Assembly: GCA_029204225.1 (NCBI GenBank)
Contig: CM055095.1
Location: 62,712,523-62,776,522 of the forward strand
Direction: 5' to 3'
DNA: 64,000 bases
DNA from: Diphasiastrum complanatum
Taxonomy: Eukaryota; Streptophyta; Lycopodiopsida; Lycopodiales; Lycopodiaceae
Shown here: positions 23,801 to 35,511 of the stretch, piece after piece
Layout: every line of letters starts with the position of its first letter
Numbering within the stretch: position 1 is the stretch's first letter
Position numbers and translations under genes: made by a program
Notes under the pieces: model-generated
Told to the model about the DNA's origin: nothing
Seen by the model: only the letters and a program-made list of their open reading frames with translations
The model's database searches: none

Positions 23801-24857
23801 ACCTTGTGTCATGATCCATCTCCTAGAATGATGTATCTGGAGGAGTTGATTTGTCAAAAGTCAACGATCATCTGTCTTGTCATCACAAAATGTGACGTAG
23901 CTCCTGAGTCAAGAACTGTGTCTTGAACATTGGACTGTGATGTAGCACATATATCAGTCCACAGATAAGCACTTGGATTTCTGCTAGCTCAGTCTTCAGT
24001 CATCTTTAAGAATTTTGGCTCTTCCACATATGACGTGTTGTTCGCGCCTTCCTTCCTGCTCCATGTCTTCTTGTTTTTTGGACTGTCGTAGCAATCCATG
24101 GCTACATGACCTTTCTTGTGACAATGTATGTACTCAATCTTTGGATTCAACCAACATTTATCCATTGTGTGGCCACATTTGCATTTGTCGCACGTCTTCT
24201 GATCGTTGCTTTGCTACCTGTTTCTTCCTTTCGATATGTCTGCTTGAGTTTCTTGTTTCTTCTGGTTCTAGTCTGGTCTGCTTGTGGACTCCCTCTTAGG
24301 ATAAGCTTTCTTCTTCTATTGTCTCTATTGTCGTAGAGAGCTTGATCAGACTCGTTCTTGTTGTCATAGTGCTCTTTGGTTTCGACTTCTTCCTTGATGT
24401 CGATGACTGCCTTGTCAAAGGTCATTGTTGAATCTTTAGCCAGTAAGGTCTGGATTGTCTGGAACGATCGTGATAAGGAACGTCGCATGTAGCTGAGCTG
24501 CTTCTCTTGTGAGACTGCATATTTTGCTCCAGCATTGTGTAGTGATAGGAACATGTTCTTCATCTTCCTGATGAAACTGGTGAGATCTTTGTCGTCCCAT
24601 CTTAGATAGGTAAGGTGATCCTCTAGATGAATTATCTGATTTTGTGACTTAATCTGAAATATGTTGATGAGTGTATCCCACATCTCTCTGGCATTAGAGA
24701 TTGATGTGAGCTCAAGGGTAATGCTATCTTTGATAGAAGATGTGATGACAACTATTGCTTTGTCATTCTTCTCTTTCCATTCTCAAAGTTATTTGTCTAT
24801 GCTGGCTGGCATCTCTTTGGTGCCATCCACCCATGTCCATAACGCTTCTCCTTAGTG
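20860..24857 (-). pseudogene. Copia G gag-pol, decayed, 5'-truncated
   Basis: Minus-strand copia remains of a lineage unlike A, B, C and E. In element order: truncated gag at about 24147-24857 (EMWDTLINIFQIKS, SFIRKMKNMF); Zn knuckle residues near 24090-24200 (CHKKGHVAMDC); a protease-like DSGATSHF near 23905; pre-integrase finger and integrase in 23151-23558 (LWHMRLCHMN, CDVCNKEKMSRTPF, YYISFIDDYTKF); RT in 21636-22142 (SPVVKHTSLHILFA, YGLKQSTRQWYKK, GVYVDDTLIL); RNase H scraps to 20909. Stops and frameshifts occur throughout. The gag start and 5' LTR are missing because the sequence changes at about 24857 into gypsy RNase H. Confidence 0.85.
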
Positions 24858-26714
24858 TGCTATGCGTCCAGTTGTGCATGTCTTGTTCAAAATATATCAT
24901 AATGCCTGATGATCGATATAAAACGCAAAGGGTTTTCCTAAAAGAGGATGGCAAGCGCTTCTTGCTCGGTAGTAGTATAATTCATCTCGGCCAGAATTAG
25001 TTGTCTACTTAATAATCGGATAGGATAATTCTTGGAGTCCTCACCAGGTTGCATCAAGACAGCACCTATGGCATACTTGGAAGCATTCATGTGCACATGA
25101 AATTCCTTGAAACAATCGGGTGCTTGCAAAATGGGGGCACTGGCTAGAGCTTCTTTGAGGTCGTTAAATGCATGGCCATGCTCTTCTACCCATTTTGGAT
25201 ATACAGTTAATTGGTACATCCAACATGCCTTACTTGCAAAGTCACGTACGTGACAACGATAATAATTTCCATGTCCCATAAAGATTAGGACCTCCGCACG
25301 GTTCTAGGTGCTGGCATCTCTACAATTACACAAACCTTTTCAAGATCAGTAGCAATTCCTTCCGGGATACGATGTGTCCTAGAACAACACCATGAGTAAC
25401 CTAGATCTGGCATTTGTCGAGATTTAGAGAGATACCATACCTTTGGCATTGAATGTATATTTTTTCGAGTACTGCTAAATGTCTAGATGCTTCAGAGTGA
25501 AATCCTAGGTCATCTAAATAGACTTCTAGTGTGTCTCCTATCAAGTTTGTGAAGGTTGCTTGCATGACACGTTTTAATTTACTAGGACGTAACCTTCCAA
25601 CAAAACGTCCCCCATTCCGTGGCAAAAGCAATTTTGTGTTGGCCTTCAAGCGCTATCGCTAAAGCCGTCCAAAAAGAAATAAGCCTCATCTCTCGCTAAA
25701 TTCTCTAATATGGCTTCTCCGAATGGAATAGGGAAATGGTCATGTTTAGTGACCGCATTAAGTTTCTTAAAGTCAACATAAATTCAAAGCTTTCCATTTT
25801 TCTTAGGTACAATTACGATCGACGACACCCATTCCGTGTGTTCGACCTCATAGATGAACCCGACCTCCAGTAGGCGTTGTAACTCCTCCTTACTCTTGGA
25901 TCGGTAAATGGGATTAGCATCAGGTTTTAAGGGTATGGGATGTATGGCTACCGTGGGACTCACACCTTTCATGGCCTTGTATGACCATGCAAAAACATGT
26001 CGATACCTTCAAAGTAGTTTCTCTAGTATTCTATGTTGCTCTCAATTAAGGTGAGCTCCAATAAGGACAATTGATGAATTTTTCAAATTCAGCATGACCG
26101 TTCAGGCTGGTCCATCAAAAGGGACATCCTCCTGTGGTTCACGTTGGGCTTGGGGCAACTGAATAGTAACATCCTCAATCGTATAGTCCTTGAAGTGTTG
26201 TGGCATATCGGGGCCTTCTGGTGCATAAGGCACTTTAGGCTTGATTTTTCTCGCGGACTTGGATGTGGAAGGTTTGGTAGTTGATGGTGGAGATGCTTGC
26301 TCAGAAGGTGCATCGTCACCCTAAACCCTAAATCCTTGGGTGGCTCAATTATGATGGGACATTTCATTTTCTCTTTCATAGCCATTTTTCTCTTCAGAGC
26401 GTCAAAATGATGGTTGGACTTTTTGTAGACTTCATGCAGGAGAGACTCATCTAACGTGAAAGTGACTCAGAATCGTGGATGTCCCACTCTAAGGTAGGTT
26501 CTTTGACACGGTAAGTCTTAATAGGCTCAATTTTTACCCTACTTACTGTTGCTAATGGCGATAATGGTTTAGGAGATTCCGAGATAAGACATTGTGGGAG
26601 AGCTCCCATGTATTCTAATATAGCCATGTCAGAAATTTCCTCTAGGTCATGTGGTGGATAAATTTGTAAGATGCTTTCTTCGTCTACGTACACCGAGGCC
26701 GATTCATTAGTCAA
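24858..26714 (-). pseudogene. Gypsy H pol fragment
   Basis: Minus-strand Ty3/gypsy RT-RNase H. In element order: a linker upstream of RT in 26451-26714, with a frame break before a second piece in 26089-26385; RT fingers in 25784-25972 (RLLEVGFIYEVEHTEWV, IVIVPKKNGKL); the catalytic segment in 25401-25649 (VYLDDLGFHSEASRH); and RNase H in 24938-25279 (SAPILQAPDCFKEFHVHMNASKYAIGAV; YTTTEQEALAILF). The 3' part ends at about 24858 (DHQALWYILNKTC, GRIAH in shifted frame), where copia G gag begins. Gag, protease and integrase are absent. Confidence 0.85.
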
Positions 26715-26739
26715 TAGTTAAGCAACATTTAACAACTCA

Positions 26740-26959
26740 TCTTTTTTTTTATTTAGTGGCTAGTTGGGTAAGCCTTAGCCACACCTTAGTTAGTTTTCAG
26801 CCTTGGTGCTCCCTTTTGTTTATGTTCTTATTTTTAGTTGAAAATGTGTAGATCTTAAAAGGTGGACGACCGGTCAACCACTATACTACAACCGAACCTT
26901 CATTAGACCTAGCCACCACAGTGGAGTAGAAATACTTCCAACATTGGCGTTGTTGCCGC
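26740..26959 (+). repeat. Gypsy LTR end with primer binding site
   Basis: TGGCGTTGTTGCCGC at 26945-26959 matches most of the Asp-tRNA type primer site seen at 17466, and is preceded by LTR-end-like CTTCCAACA. The upstream LTR limits cannot be set, and no gag follows on the plus strand. This is therefore a truncated 5' end. Confidence 0.5.
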
Positions 26960-27420
26960 TTTTTAAGTTTTTTTCTACATAGCTTTCTTTATTTTTCCGT
27001 TTCACATTGGTAACATGCTTGTGTGTATGCTTGCTTGCTCTCCTTTTTCACATTACAGCCCCTATGCTCTAACAAGCTTATGGGACTAAACTAAGCTTAA
27101 TGCTTATTAACTTGTAAAGTGCCTTCTCTAAACAAATGAAGTGCACTTACAATAAACTTAGGATTTACACTTGAACTTAGGAATTAACTTTGAACTTAGG
27201 AATTAAATCTTAAACTTAGACTTTCTAAGTTGAACCATTACAAATGATTGTTTGTAATAATTAAACTTAAATAGTAAAAGGTCTAAGTATAAAGTTTTCC
27301 TAAGCCTTTATTTGAATTTACTTATGGGCTTACAAAACACATGCCACAATAAATTCTTAAAACTTTGAAGGACCTTGGGGCTAACAATCTAGGGGTTTGA
27401 TAAAAAAATTTGTATCCATC
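26960..27420. other. AT-rich, short internal repeats, no gene
   Basis: A phrase TGAACTTAGGAATTAA recurs with variation between about 27160 and 27235. Nothing coding is seen. Confidence 0.4.
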
Positions 27421-27422
27421 TA

Positions 27423-28085
27423 TGTGTGAGTAGGTGATAGGGCCAATTTTGGCTTAGAAGGCAACTCAAGTAAGTACATTTGTAATTCCATGATTAGGCC
27501 AAAAGTAGCATATGATGTGGCTTGAGCTAGTTAGCCTTGCTACAAGTGTCATAGTTAGGTTGGATGTGTGACTCATTTCTATGTGTTGGCATGAGATCTA
27601 GTGACCAATCAAAAGTGAGTTTTCCATCAATTTGGTCCAATCAAGCTTGAGGACTCATAAGTCACTCAACCAATCAAATTTAGAGGAGGAGAAAAAGGCG
27701 TCCAATGAAAATCAAGCACCCTCTACCTCGAGATTCTATTAGAGTGCTTGATAGGGTCATTTGTACTTAAGTTTTTTTGGAGTTAATGTGAGTTTCTACA
27801 TTTTGAGTCAAACTGGCTTTCTCTCTCTACTCGAGGATTGTTTTTTGGATTCTCTCTCTACTCGAGAGGAAGGCTTTTCCACATTTAGTTTTTTCTTTGA
27901 CAAATCTCCACATGTGTGAATGTACGTACTTGTATGCTTGATGTATGCATGTTACAAAGTGATGTTGCCTTAGTTTTTTGAGGTAGATCTTGATTATCAA
28001 TCCATGCTTGATCTTTGTGCAATCACCAACTCTTAGGAGATCATAATCACACTTTTGGGCACTCTGACACATGTGAAATTCAACA
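27423..28085 (+). repeat. Copia LTR (family of element A), left end approximate
   Basis: The right end reads ACATGTGAAATTCAACA and is directly followed by a primer site, the same as the end of element A's LTR. It contains the doubled CTCTCTCTACTCGAG motif at 27821-27835 and about 27853-27865. The left end is a guess from a TGTG start. Confidence 0.65.
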
Positions 28086-28098
28086 TGGTATCAGAGCC
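28086..28098 (+). other. Copia primer binding site
   Basis: TGGTATCAGAGCC lies directly after the LTR end. The next bases (TACCTGATATCC) parallel those of element A (TACCTAAGG). Confidence 0.9.
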
Positions 28099-28194
28099 TA
28101 CCTGATATCCATGCATACATCAAGAGTGATGTGAAAGTTTGCCTTGAAATCAAGATCTAGAGTCTACGAAGGAAGAGCATTGATGCTCCTCTTT

Positions 28195-28930
28195 TTGAGG
28201 CCCCCCCAATGTGAGTTTTTTTTTTTAGAATGAAAACTTATTTTCTATGTTGGCTGAGCTTTTCTCATATTTGATTAGCTGGTTATATGTTTGTCTAGAA
28301 GTGCTGGCTTGTATATCACATACACAACAATAGTTAAAAAAATCTTTTTACTTGTTTTCAGAGGGCGATGGTTGAGGAAGGGCCTTGTTTCTCGACATTT
28401 TTCCAACCTAGCCTTCAAAGGAGGAGTGCCAATACTCCCCAATGTGATTTCATTTTTTTCTAGAATGAAAAGTCATTTTCTATGTTGGTTGAGCTTTTCT
28501 CATATTTTATTAGCTAGTTATATATTTGCCTAGAAGCATTGGTGTGTGTATCACATAGACAACAATAGTTAAAAAGATCTTTTTACTTGTTTTCAGAGGG
28601 CGATGGATGAGAAAGGGCGTTGTTTTCTCGACATTTTTTCAACTTGGCAGAGCCTCCAGAGGAGGAGCACTGATGTTTCTCCAGAGGCTCCCCAATGTGA
28701 TACTTTTTTTAGAATGAAAAGTAATTTTCTATGTCATCACACTGAATAACAAACATAACTGGGATTCATGTTTCGCTATCTTAATCATTATCTTCTCAAA
28801 CGCTCCTCCTCTGGAGGCTCCCCAATGTGATTTTTTTTCAAAATGAAAAGTCATTTTTTAATGTCATTATAGGGAATAACAAACACGATTGGGATTCATG
28901 TTTGGTTGTCTCAATCAAATTTTTTTTCAA
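28195..28930 (+). repeat. Degenerate tandem repeat units
   Basis: The phrase CCCCAATGTGA recurs at about 28204, 28437, 28690 and 28822. The first two intervals (about 232 and 252 bp) are copies of one unit containing TTTTCAGAGGGCGATGG and ACACAACAATAGTTAAAAA-like sequence; the third is partial. GC-rich inverted pieces (CCTCC-GGAGG) mark the unit borders. The array follows the copia primer site at 28086. Confidence 0.75.
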
Positions 28931-30970
28931 ATATTTCATACCAGTCCTATAAAGGCAGCCTTGCTTAATGTTCAACAAAGAACCTTGTTGCAATCATTGA
29001 TTAGCCTTTTCTTTTTTATGATGACTTTATTCTACTCTTCTACTTCAATTTCATTTTTGTTGGTTGCTTCAAGTCAATTTATGGGTGTCTGCCATCTTTG
29101 TTTGGTGGTGGTTCTTTGTTTCCTTCCTAAATGTTTTGCACTCTTGCTTGGCTGATGGTTTACTACTTTGTATTTCCTTGTGCTCCATAGATTGCTTGAA
29201 TTTGATTGTAGGTGAATTTTGATTCTTTCTTGAAAATCTTTAAACATCTCAAACATGCTTTTATTTCGTTTTTTATGTTTACTCAAAGGCACTTTTGAAA
29301 GCAAAGATGTACTTTTACTAATTCTAAGGCTTTGTGCGTGGACCACCTCAAAATTGCACATTCATCTTCTTTGTTATGTCAGATGCTACTTCAAGACACT
29401 ATTGATATAATCATAAACAAGACTTCAAGTCGTACCTATATTGAAGTTTATGCAAATTCACTATCCCGTCCACTTTATGGTAGGATTTTCCTCTATCATC
29501 AAGTGTTTAGTAGTACATTTAGCCTAAATGTAGAACAAAACTATAAAGAAGTAAAGAGAATTTGCAAGGTAGTGAATGAGATTAAAAGAAAAAACAATTG
29601 CAACAAATTTATGTACCACAGATAGGGTCACAAATTTGTTCACACATGTTTATTTTGGAACTACTTATTGTTGAACTTTTCATGGCAATCAAGCAGTGTT
29701 GCAATACAAGGCACAACCATTAGATAGGAAAGTTTAGAAATACCATGGGTCACAATGCTGCTGGGCCTTGACTTTTCTAGCTAGACTTCTTCCATCTCAA
29801 AAAAAATCAATAGACACACTAGCAAACCTTGTTAAACATTTGTGCATGTGCAAGTGTGTACTTAGTGTTTCTCGGTCTCCAACCAACTCTTTAATCACCT
29901 TTGCCATCATAAGTGAGCCTCAATGGCTCGGCCCTTGCTCTTGTGGATCTTCTTGGAGTCCTTGGATCTTGAGGTGGGACTCTAATACTCTCTTTGTTAT
30001 TATACATGTGATGCATCATTTGTTAATACCTGTAGAAACTTTTGGAACTTAACCTCAACAAACAAGTGTATTTTTGTGTTTTTCACTTGTCCCTTAGGTT
30101 CAAAGATGACACTTACCAATAGATTTTGAACATCAAATATTTCTGATACTCATTTTGGATACAACTTAAAGTTGTGAGAATCATGTAATGATTTAGAGGA
30201 GCATTGGTTTTAGATTTATCTTCTTGTTTGTGTCTTGCTCCATATTATTTCCAGAGAGGTTCTTAGCATAGGACCAGGTGTGAATAGGTTTCAACCATGT
30301 GACAAGGTTGTAAGATGGCTAGACATATTGGTAAGCTAAAAACATGACATCACATCTCTACTAGGAGGAGCTTGAATTGGAATTGTTTGTTTGAAAAACA
30401 ATAGTCTTTTATCTCTAATTCGCATTTCACATGATATCATTACCACATATCTCATATCAAAGGCAAGAGGTGAAGAGCTTGCGATGAGAGTGTTCTTTGT
30501 GCAAAGATTCTTGGATTTCCTAATTAGAGTAACTTGGATTTCCTAATTGAGATAATCTTTGTTTCACTTCCATGTGATGGAACAAAGTCAAAGCACTATG
30601 AAAAAATAGATGCACTTTTCTGTTGCATGCCTCATCCACACCTTTAGTCTATGAGATGTCGACATTAGCTGGATGCATTATTCTAACTTTCCATTTTAAG
30701 ATGCCATCTTTTGCATTGAGCAGAATGCTATTAGTATTATGAACATATGGCATGCCTATAGTAGTCGATGCATTAGATATACATCTTTCTACTTCCACAA
30801 GGTTGGCTACATCATTAGCGAGTGGCAATCTAACATAAAGTTTTTTCCTCGATTTTAATTTGTCAAGGAGAGTTGAACCCCTTCCTCTTTTGAATTTTGG
30901 TCTCTGTAAGAGGGTTGCAAACATGCATATGTCTCTATGAGCTTTCTGTGAACTAGTTAAGTTGATCTAA
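28931..30970. other. No recognised gene
   Basis: AT-rich sequence with scattered short open frames on both strands. None has a recognisable domain. Copia leader or gag would be expected here after the primer site at 28086, but I do not see it. Confidence 0.45.
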
Positions 30971-31029
30971 ATGGGCAATTTTGAGGCCAACATGGAATTT
31001 CAACTTAGAGATGAAATTGGATGAACACA

Positions 31030-31990
31030 TGGAATTGGATAAACAAGTATGGAGGACTTGCAAGAGGTCTTGGTGGTTGAAGAGTTTAGACTGGCAAGAG
31101 GAAGATCATCTTCTACATCTCAAGTTGGAGAGGAGGAAGCTATGTTCTCAAAAGGCAAGTTCAAGGGCAAGGGCAAAGGCAAATGGTCTAAAGGGCAAGA
31201 TCAAGGTGAGCCTTGTACTTTTGTTGGAAAGAAGAAAGATAGATCAAAGCTAAAATGTTTCTATTGTGGAGTCAAAGGACATTTTGCTAGTGATTTTTTC
31301 AAGAAGAAAAGAGATCAAGGTGAGAAGCAAAGCAATCTAACTCTAAATGAGGATGGTGTTGAGTTCAAATGATGCTTTTGTTATGTCATCATGCTTGTTG
31401 GCTAATCATGGAGATATTGATCTTTGGTGGATTGATAGTGGAGCTGCCTCACATATGACATTTCAGAAAGAGTATTACTCATCATTAGTGGCATTTGAAG
31501 GTGACAAGAAGGTGATCTACACGGCCAATGGTGGTGAGTGTGCAATCAAGGGGATTGGCACAATTCCTTTTTCTCTTTCTACTAATAGGAATGTGAATCT
31601 GAAGAATGTTTTGTTCATTCCATCAATCACTAAGAATCTTATTATTGTTTGACAAGGGTCTCAAAGTGGAGTTTGATGGTGATGCTTGTTTTATCAAGAA
31701 GGAAGGGGAAGTGATTACAAAAGGGAAAGTTATTTTGTTTAGACTTGATGTTGTGTTGTTGGTAGCCAAGTTGGATGTATGGTAGGAGCAATTGTCCATG
31801 CAAGAGGTATGACAAAAGAGATTGGGGCATATCAACTTCAAGTCATTGGAGGTGATGGCAAAGAAACAAGTTCTTTTTGGTCTTCCCAAATCTCTTACTA
31901 GCATGAATCATGTTTGAAAGCAATGTGCTTTATCAAAGTCACATAGGTTACCTTACATGAGTTCTACATCAAGATTAAGTAAGCCTTTTC
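31030..31990 (+). pseudogene. Copia gag-protease-integrase fragment (family of element E)
   Basis: Closely related to E: DLQEVLVVEEFRLARG, KGKFKGKGKGKWSKGQDQGE, knuckle CFYCGVKGHFASDFF (last Cys of the knuckle changed to Phe), protease WWIDSGAASHMTF, and KNVLFIPSITKNLI. The frame then breaks near 31650 and the pre-integrase region continues in shifted frames to SRLSKPFQVV-like sequence at about 31990. The lost knuckle cysteine and the frameshifts mark a dead copy. The 5' part of gag is missing. Confidence 0.85.
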
Positions 31991-32499
31991 AAGTTGTGTT
32001 TTTCATGAGTACAACTATATGAAGCATCCATTAGAGATTTAGATTAATCTAGGTGCAAAGTTTTTTAATCTATTCTAAGACTAAGTGCACAAGCATTTCC
32101 ACAATCATCTGCTGGTCCTAGATTTTTTACAAGTTGAACACTAGTGGACAAAACCTTGGTCGTATCCACATTTCTCGGTCAACCCTAGAAGGGAGTTGCT
32201 TTGGGCACTTTGATTATGTCCATGCTTCCTTTCATGCTTACCTCAATACAAGCCTCATGATCTACCTTAGCAGAACTTTTTTAAATAAGATATTTCTCAT
32301 GGTCAACATTGCATGTTTGCAAAGCTTGTCTAGCTAAGAGCTTGTCTGTGACTTGCAATGAAGACACGCCTACAAGATTATCTCTATAGTATTTCAGAAA
32401 TGATTTTCTCTTCCTGTTCATGGTGTGAATTTAATAAAAATGACGATAATACTTCATAAGAAGACCTATTTGAAACCATCTATTTTGCAGCTCCAATTG
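31991..32499. other. No recognised gene
   Basis: Sequence between the copia fragment and the PHD-like fragment. I see no motif in it. Confidence 0.4.
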
Positions 32500-33190
32500 T
32501 ATTAGATGTAGTGGTAGTACATGAAACTTACATCGCCCCTTCAAATATCCTTTCACTTTTAGCTGCTACTAATGTTGACTCTACAGCAGAGCTACTAGGA
32601 AAGTCACATTTGACAGTACTAGATGCCAATGAAGCCAACTCTATCAAGGGTTGAGAGACCGTAAGGGCTTTAGAAAGCCTCCCGCTTAAACATTGTGAAA
32701 TGTTTACTATGCCACCTTTAAAAACCCAACAAGTGTGTGAGATGATAGAAATTTGACTTTTCTACTACATGGCACCTTCAAAGAGTTTGTTGTTGATAAA
32801 ATGTGTCGACTTCTTGAGAGGCCCACTGGTTGTTGTATATAATGAGCACTGCCAGTATTATGGATCTTGCTAGAGATGTTCAAAAAATCACTTGTTGCTC
32901 TTTTTGTTGGCATTGAAGAAGGTGAATCAGCTTTGTTTGCATTCCTACTATTCAGAATCATCTTACTTTTCTCTGAACTAGTTGATACTCTAGGAAAAAA
33001 ATATTCTTGACTATGCTTACGTCTATTAAATTTTGGACAACTAGACCTACTCATAAACAATGAAGTAGGCAAGATGTCTTGGCACTTAGATTCTTTCTTG
33101 AGCTTGCAGTACTCACAGAACCATCTCAAGTATTGCTTCCATCATGGTCTGCATGCAATAGTTGTTTGAAAATGAACAAGGACTGGAACT
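32500..33190 (-). pseudogene. PHD-finger-like gene fragment
   Basis: Minus strand. The end of a PHD-type zinc finger is visible: NNYCMQTMMEAIL in one frame, then RWFCEYCKLKKES in the next frame. Together they resemble the HxYCM...W-CE-C ending of plant PHD fingers. About 120 Ser/Lys-rich residues follow (32707-33105), ending before a possible splice donor (AAAGGTGGCATAG), and a second coding-like block LIELASLASSTVKCDFP lies in 32520-32690. The frameshift in the finger and the missing first half indicate a gene remnant. The assignment rests on a short motif. Confidence 0.38.
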
Positions 33191-34130
33191 ACAACCAACA
33201 TGATTTGAAAAATCTCTGACATTAAAGCTGAAAAATGACAATTAATCTTTGTTGCTCAAAATATCTTCAGCCATGTGAACCTTAGAGAAAATTGAAAAAT
33301 GTGCGCTACTTGCCTAAGATAATAAACAATACTCACATGGTCTCAGCTCCTTTAGTGCACTCACTACATATAGCAAGCATTACCTCAGACCCAGAATCCC
33401 CACATCACAAACTTTAACCTACTATATCAGCAAATCAAAAGATACCATATTACAAAGAAACAATGCCAAGTATCAAAGGAAAACCAACAATAAAAAAGTA
33501 TATGGAAAATGTATACATTAAAAGAAACCTCAAACTTTATATGCATGAGCACAACATTTCCAAGAAGGTCCAATTTTCAAGTCAATTTGTAACTAATTAA
33601 ACTAGCTTCACTATTGGCACAACCAACTAACAACACCATTTCAACCTTGGTTTATTTGATCTAGCTTTCAATGTCAGTGGTCAGTGTCAATGGAATGAGG
33701 TGCGCAGCTTGCAAGTGATGTAGACGGTCGATCAGGTTGTGCTCTAGATATCATTGTGAAAATTCATTGGAAGAGCTACATTCAAGTGTAAGTCCATCTT
33801 GGAATTTTTGCAGCAGTTGAGATATACAACATATCTTTTGCAAAGGTCAACAAATGTTAGGCAATATCATCATTTCTGTCATAAAACTTTTGACGTTATA
33901 AGAAACTTTTGAATGGACCAAGATTTAGGCTTGCACTATTGCTGGAGGATGATATATGCACTTCTGCTTTGTGCCTCAAAATTGTAGTGGCACAATGCCA
34001 AATAGTGGTTTTGCAGATGCATGGTATTGCATATGGTGTTGGAGATAGTTGAAGTAGGTAGTTGCTACTTATATATTTTAGTGAGTGAAATCTAATAATA
34101 GAAGAAGCTCACTTTGGACACAAAAAAATC
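33191..34130. other. No recognised gene
   Basis: AT-rich; no ORF, LTR end or primer site that I can support. Confidence 0.4.
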
Positions 34131-34690
34131 TCACCTTACAAAGCTCGTCCAAAAAAGCTCACCGCAAAAAGCTCGCCAAAAAATCACACCCAATCAAAGT
34201 AAGGCCTAATTTCCAATTGACTAGATTTTGGTGTGGTGTGATTCCCATGTTTGTGGTCTAGATCTTTGGAGATCTTCCTAACACTTTGAATTGTTTTCAA
34301 ATCTAGATGTTTGGAGGTCACAAAGCCATTATTGAAGTCCTTTCACAATGTGTACTTTGTCTACAAGAAAAAGCTGTGAGTGAAGATTGATTATAGGATT
34401 TGTGAGTGAGATCTTGTGTAGATCTTGCTAGATCTTTGATTTGTTCAGATCTAGGATTTGGGAATCACAAAATCACTTTGTAGAATCATTTCAAAAGCTA
34501 ATACTTTGTGTTCATCTTCAATTCTCTCATCATGGCATCAATAGGAGGGTATCTATTGGAGGCAAGTGAATTCCTCGAACTATTCTATTTGGAAGGTCAG
34601 GATGAAATCTATTTTGGTGCTTCAAGACATTACGGATATAGTTCTTGGCATTGAGGAGGAGCCTCAAGTGATCCAAGAATCCATAAGGTG
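34131..34690 (+). pseudogene. Copia D leader and gag start fragment
   Basis: The gag start at about 34533 reads MASIGGYLLEAS. It then continues, in changing frames, with sequence equivalent to NYSIWKVRM, LVLQDITDIVLGIEEEPQV. At least two frameshifts occur in 150 bp. The preceding 400 bp have no coding signal and serve as leader. The fragment ends at about 34690, just before the LTR of element C. Confidence 0.7.
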
Positions 34691-34750
34691 AGAAAAAAGT
34701 AGAAAATGGACCAAGAAAGAATCCTAATCTGATCCTCAAGAGGGATTGGA

Positions 34751-35511
34751 TGTTAGATTTACTTGATCTATCAATCTACTTGAGATTAAGATCAATCTAG
34801 ATCAATTCTAGACATAAAATTCTAACAAGAACAATCATTGATGAAGGTAGGTGTACTTTCTAGTTTCACACGTGTGAAACTCTATCTGAGTACGGACTCC
34901 AACCTAAAAATCAAGTACACTATGATAGAACCTTAAAACAATCAAAACAAATGTAGACAAATGGAGAGAATCACACAAAATTGCTTCCAAAATCAAGATT
35001 GATGTCTCACATTGATTATGGCCAAATATGCCTCTATATATACACTTCTTGGAGTTCAAGGTACTGATCATGCATCAGATCTCACACGTGTGAGGATGCC
35101 TTGTCATCATCATGCAATTTTGACACTTGGATCAAACTTTTCATTTTGGGCATTTTTGGTCCAATTTCCTACTATATGTAGATCTTCATGGAAATCTTCT
35201 AGAAGCAAAAACTCACCTACTACAGCTATTTCCACACGTGTGAGATGTCCTCTACACATGGGATGTGACACCTACACAAAATATTTGGCTCATGCAATCA
35301 ATAGATTGATGCCATGTGTCATATCTCTAGAAAACTAGTTTTTGGCCATTTTAGCTACTAAAACTTGAATTAAATCATATGTACAACATATATGATTATG
35401 ATACATCTCAAGTACACTAGTTTCACACGTGGGAACAGGCTCCACATATGTGTGTTTATCCTATATACAAGATTTTTGGCCTCTACCAAGCTTATTTTTG
35501 CATTTTTCACA
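34751..35511 (-). repeat. 3' LTR of copia C
   Basis: On the minus strand it starts TGTGAAAAATGC directly after a purine tract (TTTGAGGAG, 35512-35520) and would end AAATCTAACA at 34751. It contains three copies of CACACGTGTG (34867-34876, 35093-35102, 35233-35242) plus near copies. The left end is inferred from the TG/CA rule. Confidence 0.65.

Noticed and set aside
31623-31904. Minus-strand open frames over the copia fragment
   Set aside because: Antisense shadows of the plus-strand gag-integrase remains.
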